A stretch of DNA of 64,000 nucleotides from Candidatus Gastranaerophilales bacterium (GTDB lineage Bacteria > Cyanobacteriota > Vampirovibrionia > Gastranaerophilales > Gastranaerophilaceae): NCBI GenBank assembly GCA_944326605.1, contig CALVEM010000010.1:1-64000 (forward strand), given 5' to 3'. Numbering within the stretch: position 1 is the stretch's first letter; the number at the start of each line of letters is the position of its first letter. A program made the position numbers and the translations under genes. Positions 1 to 7,444 of the stretch are shown in pieces. A model generated the notes under the pieces. The model did no database searches. It was not told the DNA's origin and saw only the letters and a list, made by a program, of their open reading frames with translations.

Positions 1-381
1 TCTAAATTTCTTACAAGTTCTGACCGCCGCTTAAAATACGTAGGCAAAGAAAGCACATCAGGTCTTGATAAAATCCGCCAGTTGAAAGTATTCAACTATA
101 CCTTCAAAAAGGATGAAAAGAAAACTCCTCATGTCGGCGTAATAGCACAGGATTTGCAAAAGGTCTTTCCTGATGCTGTGAAAAAAGGTGTTGACGGCTT
201 TTTAACAATCCGTTTTGAGGATATGTTCTTTGCAATGATAAATGCAATAAAAGAACTCGATACGCGTGTCACGACCCTGCAAAAAGAAAACCAACAATTG
301 ACAGAGATCCTGAAACAAGTTCAGGATGACAATAAGAAACTTGATGCACGCCTGAGAGTTCTTGAATCAAAGATAAAATAG
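1..381 (+). CDS. C-terminal end of an S74 (intramolecular chaperone) domain protein, 5' end outside window
   Basis: The reading frame is open from base 1, so the start lies upstream. The fragment carries the hallmarks of the Peptidase_S74 / tail-fibre chaperone domain: SDRRLK near fragment residues 7-12, then GLDKI, a GVIAQDLQKVFPDAV segment and NAIKEL. In this family the domain trimerises the protein in front of it and usually self-cleaves at the serine of the SDRRLK-like motif. The last 45 residues form a charged coiled coil. Part of that coil (ILKQVQDD) is encoded by a copy of the dispersed palindrome found elsewhere in the window. No phage genes are nearby, so it is more likely a cell-surface or pseudopilin-type protein than a prophage tail fibre; that is an inference. 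Confidence 0.8.
   Translation, partial: SKFLTSSDRRLKYVGKESTSGLDKIRQLKVFNYTFKKDEKKTPHVGVIAQDLQKVFPDAVKKGVDGFLTIRFEDMFFAMINAIKELDTRVTTLQKENQQLTEILKQVQDDNKKLDARLRVLESKIK
307..330. repeat. Dispersed palindrome A, in coding sequence
   Basis: The arms GATCCTGAA and TTCAGGATGAC surround a short ACAAG centre. This copy lies in frame in the S74 protein and encodes ILKQVQDD in its coiled coil. Seven similar copies occur in the window. Confidence 0.8.
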
Positions 382-434
382 ATTTGTTTATTAAACAAAC
401 AGCCACATACGCGGTCTGTTTGTATTCATTCCTT

Positions 435-464
435 CCCGCATTGAAAAATGCGGGTTTTCTTTTT
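435..464 (+). terminator. Rho-independent terminator
   Basis: The stem CCCGCATT / AATGCGGG has a GAAA loop and is followed by TTTTCTTTTT. It ends the S74-protein transcript. Confidence 0.85.
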
Positions 465-542
465 GTATAAGCTATCGAGCGTCGTTCATTCTGCGTCTCA
501 CCCGCAGGTTATGGCGAAGTATAGCCCAGATATATAATTCAA

Positions 543-1043
543 TTATCTGTAATTTGTAAACTGAAGCGGATAATCATACTTTTCTTCATTTGAACGAAGA
601 AGTTTTATAATATCCTGTAAATCGTCCTTATCTTTGCCGGAAACCCTTACCTGATCGCCTTGTATTGAGGCTTGAACTTTCTTTTTCGTTTCTTTTATGT
701 CTGCAACGATTTTTTTCGCAAGTTCCTGATTTAAGCCTTTTTTCAAGTTATAAATTTGTCTTACTTTACCGCCGAGAGCATTCTCAACAGGCTGAGGATC
801 AAGGATTTTTATGCTTAAATTTCTTTTTACAAGTTTTGATTGCAAAATATCGTAAATATTGCGCAATTTCATTTCATCACTCGTTGTAATTGTTATGGAT
901 TTGTCAGAATCCAGTTCAACGGTTGATCCTGAATCTTTTAAATCAAAACGGGATGCGACATCGCGTTTTACCTGATCAACAGCATTTACAAGTTCCTGTC
1001 TGTCAAATTCCGAAACAATATCAAAACTACAATCTTTTGCCAT
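543..1043 (-). CDS. yajQ: YajQ/UPF0234 family nucleotide-binding protein
   Basis: At 166 aa it matches the usual YajQ length of about 163 aa. The N-terminus MAKDCSFDIVSEFDRQELVNA and the segments FDLKDSGS, IKILDPQPVENALGGKVRQ, VQASIQGDQVRVSGK and DYPLQFTNYR are the conserved family blocks over the two ferredoxin-like lobes. Homologues bind nucleic acids, nucleotides or cyclic di-GMP; the cellular role is unsettled. The start is supported by an AAGGGGG ribosome-binding site a few bases upstream. It is monocistronic, behind the terminator of the gene at 1144-1566, and a TATAAT box lies near 1073-1078 on its strand. Confidence 0.93.
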   Translation of the reverse strand: MAKDCSFDIVSEFDRQELVNAVDQVKRDVASRFDLKDSGSTVELDSDKSITITTSDEMKLRNIYDILQSKLVKRNLSIKILDPQPVENALGGKVRQIYNLKKGLNQELAKKIVADIKETKKKVQASIQGDQVRVSGKDKDDLQDIIKLLRSNEEKYDYPLQFTNYR

Positions 1044-1083
1044 TTGAACCCCCTTCTTTTTGATATTTGTTATTATAACATGG

Positions 1084-1114
1084 AAAATGCAAGATAGAAA
1101 CTACCTTGCATTTT
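1084..1114 (-). terminator. Hairpin after the gene at 1144-1566
   Basis: A perfect 10-bp stem AAAATGCAAG / CTTGCATTTT with an 11-nt loop. The U-tract is short on the minus strand and better on the plus strand, where no gene needs it. Confidence 0.55.
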
Positions 1115-1143
1115 GTTTTGGATGGGGGATGGATAATTTATTA

Positions 1144-1566
1144 TTATGGAGTATTTGTTGGTTTTCTCTTAAAGAAATTTTTAAACTTTTGCCATAAAGT
1201 TGCTTTAGGTTTTTTATTACCTTTAACCCAGTTTACTAAATCGTTCCATTTGTTTACTAAATATTTACCTGTGCCGCCTGCAGATCTGATACCTTTACGT
1301 ATCCGCCCTAAACTGCCTATTGCAAGAATAATTGCAATAGCTGCACCCGCAATCTTAAGAGTTTTTTTACCTTCATTTTCTTTTTGTTTCATTGTCTGGA
1401 ATTTGTCATTATCAAGCTGCCGCGGGAGTTGAACTCCGCCAAGATACTGAGGATAACCTCCATATAGACCTGCTCCGTACATTCCCGGCATCATATTTAA
1501 AGGTCCCATTGTACTGTTTGCAAGATCCTGATACATTACAGGCGTCTCGAAATTACTACCGATCAT
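1144..1566 (-). CDS. Small Gly/Met/Tyr-rich membrane protein, unknown function
   Basis: About 140 aa. I recognise no family. The N-terminal 50 residues are rich in Gly, Met, Tyr and Pro (PGMYGAGLYGGYPQYLGG). One hydrophobic helix (KIAGAAIAIILAIGSLG) follows near residues 70-86, and the tail is Lys-rich with Trp (FVNKW-type amphipathic stretches ending in KFKNFFKRK). The layout suggests a short membrane-anchored protein with a basic cytoplasmic end. Two starts are possible. The ATG at 1566 is 9 nt from a GGAG site, while the ATG at 1572 is only 3 nt away, so I prefer 1566. A hairpin lies downstream. Confidence 0.65.
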   Translation of the reverse strand: MIGSNFETPVMYQDLANSTMGPLNMMPGMYGAGLYGGYPQYLGGVQLPRQLDNDKFQTMKQKENEGKKTLKIAGAAIAIILAIGSLGRIRKGIRSAGGTGKYLVNKWNDLVNWVKGNKKPKATLWQKFKNFFKRKPTNTP

Positions 1567-1650
1567 AACCATTTTCTCCAGATTAAAAACTAACCTATTT
1601 ATATAAAGTATTTTTCTCCGGAAAAATTTACTAAATTGTTAAGAAATATT

Positions 1651-1681
1651 AAAAACAGACCTTGATTAATTCAAGGTCTGT
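1651..1681 (-). terminator. Terminator of rpmI-rplT
   Basis: An 11-bp stem ACAGACCTTGA / TCAAGGTCTGT is followed on the minus strand by TTTTT. Confidence 0.85.
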
Positions 1682-1707
1682 TCATTTAAATATATTTTAA
1701 AAATAAC

Positions 1708-2058
1708 TTACTTAGCAGATTTTGCTGCTTCAAAAACAACAGAGAAAGCTTCTGGATCTCTGACTGCCATATCAGCAAGCATTTTTCTGTTAACAACGAT
1801 ATTAGCTTTTTTGCAAGCGTTAACAAATCTTGAATAGCTCATACCGCGTTCTCTAACAGCTGCGTTGATTCTTACAATCCACAAACGGCGCATATTGCGT
1901 TTTGTGGTTCTTCTGTCTCTGTAAGCATATTTTAAAGCCTTCATTACAGCGATATTAGCAACTTTAAATATTCTGCTTCTTGCGCCGATGAAGCCTTTAG
2001 CTAATTTTAATATTTTTTTATGTCTTTTACGTAATACATTACCGCGTTTTACTCTCAT
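1708..2058 (-). CDS. rplT: 50S ribosomal protein L20
   Basis: 116 aa, full length for L20. The basic N-terminus ([20 protein letters not shown]), [10 protein letters not shown], the [20 protein letters not shown] block and the C-terminal helix with [11 protein letters not shown] are all present. L20 binds 23S rRNA early in large-subunit assembly, and in several bacteria it represses its own operon through a leader RNA. It lies 10 nt downstream of rpmI and shares its promoter. The rare-codon start problem of infC does not arise here, because infC is not in this cluster, unlike the usual infC-rpmI-rplT order. Confidence 0.98.
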   Translation of the reverse strand: MRVKRGNVLRKRHKKILKLAKGFIGARSRIFKVANIAVMKALKYAYRDRRTTKRNMRRLWIVRINAAVRERGMSYSRFVNACKKANIVVNRKMLADMAVRDPEAFSVVFEAAKSAK

Positions 2059-2068
2059 TTACTGCCTC

Positions 2069-2278
2069 CTATCTCGCATACTTTCTGTAAGGTAACTCTT
2101 TTGAAATCAATTTGAAATGTGATTTAGAAATTGAAATCGTTTTGAAAATTCTGCGTTTTCTTGAAGCAGATTTGTGTTGAAGCAAGTGGCCTATGCCTGC
2201 CTGTCTTCTTACAATTTTGCCTGTTGCTGTAACTTTATAGCGTTTTGCAGCAGACTTGTGTGTTTTCATTTTTGGCAT
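2069..2278 (-). CDS. rpmI: 50S ribosomal protein L35
   Basis: 69 aa. [20 protein letters not shown] is the classic L35 N-terminus, followed by KSASRKRRI and ending ELPYRKYAR; length and charge fit the family. An AAAGGAGGA site precedes the ATG. It is the first gene of a two-gene operon with rplT. A promoter (TTGCAA-N17-TATAAT) and a leader of about 110 nt with a hairpin near its 5' end lie upstream, a layout compatible with L20-type autogenous control. Confidence 0.97.
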   Translation of the reverse strand: MPKMKTHKSAAKRYKVTATGKIVRRQAGIGHLLQHKSASRKRRIFKTISISKSHFKLISKELPYRKYAR

Positions 2279-2355
2279 TTTGTCCTCCTTTTTTGTAACC
2301 TCAAGACAAATAACCTCTATATATTTCAGCTTTGCCCGAGGTAAGTGTACTTAAA

Positions 2356-2388
2356 GAAATTTTTGGCATACCAAAGCCATAAAATTTC
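2356..2388 (-). promoter_or_regulatory. Hairpin in the rpmI-rplT leader
   Basis: The inverted arms GAAATTTTTGGC and GCCATAAAATTTC form a stem with one bulge, starting within a few nucleotides of the predicted transcription start. It may stabilise the mRNA or take part in L20 binding; the role is inferred from position only. Confidence 0.45.
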
Positions 2389-2397
2389 TGCATAACA

Positions 2398-2426
2398 ATT
2401 ATATTATGCAAAATTTCTATTTGCAA
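2398..2426 (-). promoter_or_regulatory. Promoter of rpmI-rplT
   Basis: On the minus strand, TTGCAA (2421-2426), a 17-nt spacer and a perfect TATAAT (2398-2403). The predicted start is near 2391. Confidence 0.75.
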
Positions 2427-2444
2427 GCACATTGTTTAAATATG

Positions 2445-3236
2445 TTAATCAAAAGTAAGCTTTAAGCCGGAATACACTTCTTTGACTTTTAAATATTCTG
2501 ATAACACAAGTTTTGAATTTAGATCACAGCAGTGACCGGGATAGAAATTTTTAATATTCAATGTCCTCAAATAAATTCCAAGTTCTCTTATTTTGTATTC
2601 GGTTTTGTCGCGAAGGAAAACTCCGCCTATAAGTGTATTAATTCGTTCTTCACGTGTGACTTTTTTTGCGTGTTCTATTATGTTTGGCAGTCCAATATGC
2701 GAACATCCTGCCATAATGACAAGTCCGTCAACTCCTTTATAAACAACCGCTGATTCATCCGTGTATTTGTAATCACTTTTATACTTAATAGGTATTTCGC
2801 CGAGGAAAACTAATTTAGAAGTTAACCATACCGGTTCATAAGATAATTCTATATCAAATACATCACATAAATCTCCTGCATTCCCCGGAAAACCGACATT
2901 ATGTTTTTGAGAATCCAATTTAGGCTCAAAAACGTCAGGGTGGGCATAAATACTTTTATGAGTAAGACTTATTCCGGCAGCAAGCATTTTTCTGTATAAA
3001 ATATCTAGTCTGATAAGCCCTGCGGTATGGTCATTGTGCCCGTGAGACAATATTATTTCTGTTACTTCAGTAAGGTCAAGACCCATTTTATACGCATTTT
3101 TTATAAAGATATCGCTGTAACCGCAGTCAAATAAAATTTTCTGGTAGTCATTTTCAAGCAGAAATGAAAGCCCCGGTTCGGCTAACATATTAAGATTACA
3201 TCCAGCATTGTTGTCAACTAATACCGTAAAATTCAT
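2445..3236 (-). CDS. MBL-fold metallo-hydrolase (COG1237-like)
   Basis: 263 aa. The metal-binding signature SHGHNDH sits at residues 64-70, with further ligands in AGCSH (176-180) and PGHC (233-236). The opening TVLVDNNAG and LLFDCG-like strand, and the GCSHIGLPNIIEHA segment, resemble the branch annotated as 7,8-dihydropterin-6-methyl-4-(beta-D-ribofuranosyl)-aminobenzene-5'-phosphate synthase-like proteins. In archaea that activity belongs to methanopterin synthesis, which is unlikely here, so the substrate is unknown. It lies upstream of rpmI in the same direction but is probably a separate transcript, because rpmI has its own promoter. Confidence 0.85.
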   Translation of the reverse strand: MNFTVLVDNNAGCNLNMLAEPGLSFLLENDYQKILFDCGYSDIFIKNAYKMGLDLTEVTEIILSHGHNDHTAGLIRLDILYRKMLAAGISLTHKSIYAHPDVFEPKLDSQKHNVGFPGNAGDLCDVFDIELSYEPVWLTSKLVFLGEIPIKYKSDYKYTDESAVVYKGVDGLVIMAGCSHIGLPNIIEHAKKVTREERINTLIGGVFLRDKTEYKIRELGIYLRTLNIKNFYPGHCCDLNSKLVLSEYLKVKEVYSGLKLTFD

Positions 3237-3299
3237 TAATTCCTCGCATACATATATATACCCATTATAACAATATTTTTCACGGATTGCAATATCATA

Positions 3300-4703
3300 T
3301 TAATAAAATTTTTGTACAACCGGAAGATTTACCCCATTGCAGAAAGAACGTTCGGTCAAACGTATTCCGAGACATCCCTGATGACGCTTAAACTGCATTC
3401 TGTAAATTTTGCAAACAACTTCATCAACTATTTTGGGGACATGCTTTTTGTAGATTTCTTCTATAGGAATGTTCTGTTCAACATACATTTCAATAATATC
3501 GTCAAGAACGGCATATTCAGGCAGTCTGTCCTGATCTTTCTGACCGGGGTGAAGTTCTGCTGAAGGAGCCTTATCTATGATTGCCTTAGGAATAACTTCT
3601 TTATCTTTATTTATAAAATTTGCCAGCTTATAAACGTTTGTTTTTGTCAGGTCGCATATCAAATTCAAGCCGCCTGCAAGATCACCGTAAAGGGTGCCAA
3701 ACCCCATTGCGCTTTCTGATTTGTTGCCGGTAGAGAGAAGAAGCCTGTTTTCTCTGTTTGAATAAAACATTAAAATTAAAGCTCTCAAACGTGCCTGTAA
3801 ATTTTCTTCAGCAAGATCATGAAGTCTTTCTCTGTTCTCCATAAAAGCTTCAAATAACGGAGTTATCGGCTCTTTAACTGTATTTATCCCGAGATTTTTT
3901 GCAAGTTCAAGGCTGTCTGTTATACTGCCTTCTGATGAAAACATACTCGGCATCAAAATCCCGAGAACATTTTCGGAACCTATCGCTCTAACTGCAAGAA
4001 CAGCGGTCAATGCACTGTCTATACCTCCTGACAAGCCCAGAACAACTTTTTTTAACCCTGTGTTTTCACAGTATTCTTTCAAAGCAAAAGTGGTTACTTT
4101 TAAAACCTGTTCTTCCATAGCTTCGTCCTTAAAATCAACAGGTTTAGAAAAGTCAATTTCTGTTATGCACTCATCACATACGGGAGCTTGTAATACAAGT
4201 TCATTTTTGTTATTTTTTGCAAAGCTTGCACCTGCATAGATATTTGAATCAGCCATACAAATGGCGTTGATATATATAAAGTTACTTTTTGTTTCAATAC
4301 TTCCAACAAAATCTTTATATGTGTTCATTGCAAAGTATCTGTTTTTCGCAAGAATATACAAATCGCATTCTACATTTTCAATAAATGTATCCGACACAAA
4401 CACTTTTTGTCCGCCGATATCAAAATAACCATCCTGAGACAGTTCAACTTCTCCGTTTCTAATCAAAACATCGCCAATCAGCAGTGCTGGTTTAAATTTT
4501 TTTGAGGCAATTTCATTATAAAAATCAATCTGGGCGTTTCTGCAGCTCTCATCAAGAATTAGATCTTTTCCGCCGAGATTTTCTATATCAGCACACGGAA
4601 AAATGATTAAATCCGCATTTTCTCTCACATTATCCGTAATATTTTTTAAATTAAAATTAAAATCACCTGTTTTTAATCGAGTTTGTGCTAATAAAATTTT
4701 CAT
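3300..4703 (-). CDS. nadE: NAD+ synthase with degenerate glutaminase domain
   Basis: 467 aa. The C-terminal synthetase half is intact: the PP-loop LSGGIDSALTAV (224-235), LSTGNKSE, and DKAPSAEL/DQDRLPEY. It adenylates and amidates nicotinic acid adenine dinucleotide. The N-terminal 190 residues are the remains of the nitrilase-type glutaminase domain, shorter than the usual 270 or so. The FPE glutamate is replaced (FPCAD, 35-39), the segment carrying the catalytic lysine is missing, and no ICEDLW-type cysteine is present (VFVSDTF instead). The enzyme may therefore use free ammonia or another amidotransferase. It starts 13 nt after ftsQ with a CAGGAG site, as the last gene of the murC operon. 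nadB and nadC lie at 30.5-32.9 kb. Confidence 0.93.
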   Translation of the reverse strand: MKILLAQTRLKTGDFNFNLKNITDNVRENADLIIFPCADIENLGGKDLILDESCRNAQIDFYNEIASKKFKPALLIGDVLIRNGEVELSQDGYFDIGGQKVFVSDTFIENVECDLYILAKNRYFAMNTYKDFVGSIETKSNFIYINAICMADSNIYAGASFAKNNKNELVLQAPVCDECITEIDFSKPVDFKDEAMEEQVLKVTTFALKEYCENTGLKKVVLGLSGGIDSALTAVLAVRAIGSENVLGILMPSMFSSEGSITDSLELAKNLGINTVKEPITPLFEAFMENRERLHDLAEENLQARLRALILMFYSNRENRLLLSTGNKSESAMGFGTLYGDLAGGLNLICDLTKTNVYKLANFINKDKEVIPKAIIDKAPSAELHPGQKDQDRLPEYAVLDDIIEMYVEQNIPIEEIYKKHVPKIVDEVVCKIYRMQFKRHQGCLGIRLTERSFCNGVNLPVVQKFY

Positions 4704-4716
4704 AAATCATCTCCTG

Positions 4717-5622
4717 CTATTGTAATTTCAAATAGTTAACCTTTTCCCAGCTCAAATCCAGATATTTGACTTTTGAATCCACGAGTTTAACCTGCGGTAA
4801 AATAGACGGAATTCTTTCTATTCGTTTGAATACATTTTCATCAAGCTTGCCCAGGCGTATATTAACTGTTTTAATTTTTACGAAAACATCTTCAGGATTG
4901 CGAAAATCTATGTATTCAACAGGTTCTTTAGAATAAGTTTCAACATATCCGGTAATTTTTTCAATTAGTTTTATCTTATTGATATCCCATTTTCTGTAGT
5001 CATCGCCCTTATTACCGTACGATAATACTTTAATTGTCTTATAATTAGATTTTAACGGCAGAAATTCTCTTCCGATAAGCTTGCCGTCTGTTGTGAAGAA
5101 TGCAACAGGAGCTACTTTGGCATCAGGTGAAATAGTAATTGCAGGAATACGTTCTCTTATTATAATTTGAATTCTGGCCGGAAAAGCGTAACGTCTTATG
5201 TAAACATTTTCAACAGGATCAAGCTTCATCAAATCTTTTTTTATTGCATCTGTTCTTGCCATATACAAAGGAACATTCGGAACATCATTGTTTTTTAGCA
5301 GTGCGAGTATTTTATGTGAAGGAACAATGTTGTTATTTATGATTTCAATAGAATTCCCGCCGATACGGTTGAATGCATTTTTCTCCATATACCAGCCACG
5401 GCATTTTGAGCAATATACAAGAAGGAATATAAAAAATACGGAAAGAAAAAAACGCATAAATGCACGGAAACGTTCCTGTTTAATGCGTCCTTTTCTTACA
5501 AGACGTTCTCGGCGTTTTTTCTTAACAAGATGCTTGCCATCATCTATGGGAGGCTGATTAATTATATCAGTCTCTTCTTCATATTGTTCTTGAATTGATT
5601 TTTCTGTTATTTCTTCATCCAT
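4717..5622 (-). CDS. ftsQ: Cell division protein FtsQ
   Basis: 301 aa. A charged cytoplasmic N-terminus of about 54 residues (KKKRRERLVRKGR) is followed by one membrane helix (55-71, FMRFFLSVFFIFLLVY) and then a periplasmic POTRA-type domain (GNSIEIINNNIVPSHKILALL, with FPARIQIIIRERIPA). The C-terminus ends in LDLSWEKVNYLKL. FtsQ scaffolds FtsB/FtsL in the divisome. Family members are poorly conserved, so gene order helps: it follows ddl directly, with stop and start sharing one base (TAATG), as in many bacteria. ftsA/ftsZ do not follow; nadE does. Confidence 0.88.
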   Translation of the reverse strand: MDEEITEKSIQEQYEEETDIINQPPIDDGKHLVKKKRRERLVRKGRIKQERFRAFMRFFLSVFFIFLLVYCSKCRGWYMEKNAFNRIGGNSIEIINNNIVPSHKILALLKNNDVPNVPLYMARTDAIKKDLMKLDPVENVYIRRYAFPARIQIIIRERIPAITISPDAKVAPVAFFTTDGKLIGREFLPLKSNYKTIKVLSYGNKGDDYRKWDINKIKLIEKITGYVETYSKEPVEYIDFRNPEDVFVKIKTVNIRLGKLDENVFKRIERIPSILPQVKLVDSKVKYLDLSWEKVNYLKLQ

Positions 5623-6572
5623 TATTTATTCAAGCCTGCACTATTCAATATTAACTGTACCAGATTATCGTAATTTATCCCCATAGCAGCTGATTGTGCA
5701 GGTAAATCACTTACAGTTGTCATTCCGGGGCTTGTATTGATTTCAAGCAGATAAGGAATATCGTCTTTCATCATAAAATCAATTCTTGAAACACCTCTAC
5801 AGCCGGCGGTTTCAAAGGCTTTGACCGCTGCATCTTTTACTTTTTTAGTAACATCATCAGAGAGTCTCGCAGGACAGATAAATTCCGACATTCCGCTGGT
5901 ATATTTTGCCTCGAAATCATACCATTCGGTTTTTGGTCTGATTTCTAAAATTTCGGTGGCAAACGGCTCACCCTCACAATCTAACACCCCGACAGTTACG
6001 AAAAAGCCGTCAATAAATTCTTCTATCAAAACATCATCGTTATATTTTAGTGCTGTTTCATAGGCGGATTTCAAGTTTTCTTTTTTGTCAACTTTTGTCA
6101 TCCCAAAGCTGGATCCCTCGCTTACAGGTTTTACAAAAAGAGGATAAGTTAAATCTTTTGTTTTCTCAAACAAATCATCACCTTTTTTTACAAAAGCTGA
6201 TTTTGCCATAACAATATCAGGGTTTGTTGATAAAATTCGTTTTGTGAATTCTTTATTCATACAAAGAGAACTTGCCATAACACCGCATCCTGTGTATGGA
6301 ATTCTTAAAATTTCCAAAATTCCTTGAATACAGCCGTCTTCTCCATATTTGCCGTGCAGTGCGTTAAAAGCATAATCATAATTGCCTTCTTTTAATTTCA
6401 AAGCAATATCTTTATCGACAACAACCATTTCGGAATTTTTATACCCTAGTCTTTGCAAAGCATCATAACAGCCTTTGCCTGATCTCATGGAAACCTCGGC
6501 TTCCGATGACATTCCTCCGCATAAAACCGCAATTTTTGATTTTTTATCTACAACAGATTTAATTTCCTGCAT
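5622..6572 (-). CDS. ddl: D-alanine--D-alanine ligase
   Basis: 316 aa, ATP-grasp fold. Visible motifs are VLCGGMSSEAEVSMRSG at the N-terminus, NALHGKYGEDGCIQGILE, IPYTGCGVMAS, PLFVKPVSEGSSFGM, EEFIDGFFVTVGVL and the metal-binding end YLLEINTSPGMT. It makes the D-Ala-D-Ala dipeptide for the peptidoglycan precursor. The start overlaps the end of murB by 25 nt and the stop shares a base with ftsQ, so translation is probably coupled along the operon. Confidence 0.97.
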   Translation of the reverse strand: MQEIKSVVDKKSKIAVLCGGMSSEAEVSMRSGKGCYDALQRLGYKNSEMVVVDKDIALKLKEGNYDYAFNALHGKYGEDGCIQGILEILRIPYTGCGVMASSLCMNKEFTKRILSTNPDIVMAKSAFVKKGDDLFEKTKDLTYPLFVKPVSEGSSFGMTKVDKKENLKSAYETALKYNDDVLIEEFIDGFFVTVGVLDCEGEPFATEILEIRPKTEWYDFEAKYTSGMSEFICPARLSDDVTKKVKDAAVKAFETAGCRGVSRIDFMMKDDIPYLLEINTSPGMTTVSDLPAQSAAMGINYDNLVQLILNSAGLNK

Positions 6573-7444
6573 AATTCAACCTCTTTTTCATTTTTCCCGC
6601 CGAGATATCTTACCTCTGGTTTTAATTCTACATTAAACTTTTCTTTTACACGCGAATACATTTCATACATTAATTCTAAAATATCTAAAGATGTTGCACT
6701 CCCGTCATTTATAATAAAGTTTGCGTGATTTTCCCAAACATGTGCACCGCCTATTTTAAGTCCTTTAACACCTGCCTCATCCAAAAGCCGCCCAGCAGAA
6801 TCACCTTCCGGATTTCTGAAGGTACTGCCGCAGTTAGGCAATGTTAATGACGGCTGCTTATTCTGTCTGAAAGATAAGTTTTCATTCATTTTTTCCTGAA
6901 TTTTATCTTGAGATGTTTCAGTAAGTTCAAATTCCGCTTCTAATACGGAATACGGTTTTCTCTGGCAAATTGAAGTCCTGTAGCTGAATTCCATATCAGA
7001 ATTGCTTAATGTTATGACACCTTTTTGCGGACAGTAAACTTTAGCAGATTTTAGAACATCAGCAATCATCTGCCCGTGCGCGCCTGCATTCATAAAGACT
7101 TCTCCGCCCACGGAGCCTGGGAATGCTATCATAAATTCAAGCCCGCTTAATCCGTTTTCAAGTGCGAGTTTTGATAATTTTGTACCTCTGACACCTGCGC
7201 CTGCAATAACTTTGCTGCCCTTAAAGTCTATTTTATCCATTTTTTTTGTCAGAATAAGGGCACCGTCGTATCCGTCAGATGATGCAAGTACATTGGACAG
7301 GTTGCCTGCTACAAAGGCGTCCGGTTCTTTTTCAATTGTCTTAACAAATTCTTCAATACTTTCAGGGAAATATGTTCTTGCAATTGCACCGCCGACTTTG
7401 AATGATGTTAAATTTTTTATTTCAAAATTTTCTTTATAATCCAA
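6548..7444 (-). CDS. murB: UDP-N-acetylenolpyruvoylglucosamine reductase
   Basis: 298 aa. FAD-binding segments are visible (FKVGGAIARTYFPES, AGAGVRGTKLSKLALENGLSGLEFMIAFPGSVGGEVFMNAGAHG), as are YRTSICQ, the proton-donor region PNCGSTFRNPEGDSAGRLLD and the late glutamate in LKPEVRYLG. It reduces UDP-GlcNAc-enolpyruvate to UDP-MurNAc. It overlaps murC by 11 nt at its start and ddl by 25 nt at its end. The murC-murB pairing matches Firmicutes and cyanobacterial gene orders. Confidence 0.97.
   Translation of the reverse strand: MDYKENFEIKNLTSFKVGGAIARTYFPESIEEFVKTIEKEPDAFVAGNLSNVLASSDGYDGALILTKKMDKIDFKGSKVIAGAGVRGTKLSKLALENGLSGLEFMIAFPGSVGGEVFMNAGAHGQMIADVLKSAKVYCPQKGVITLSNSDMEFSYRTSICQRKPYSVLEAEFELTETSQDKIQEKMNENLSFRQNKQPSLTLPNCGSTFRNPEGDSAGRLLDEAGVKGLKIGGAHVWENHANFIINDGSATSLDILELMYEMYSRVKEKFNVELKPEVRYLGGKNEKEVELCRKLNLL

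Noticed and set aside
1-381. Prophage tail-fibre gene
   Set aside because: The S74 domain also occurs in bacterial surface proteins, and no capsid, terminase, integrase or other phage gene is seen nearby.
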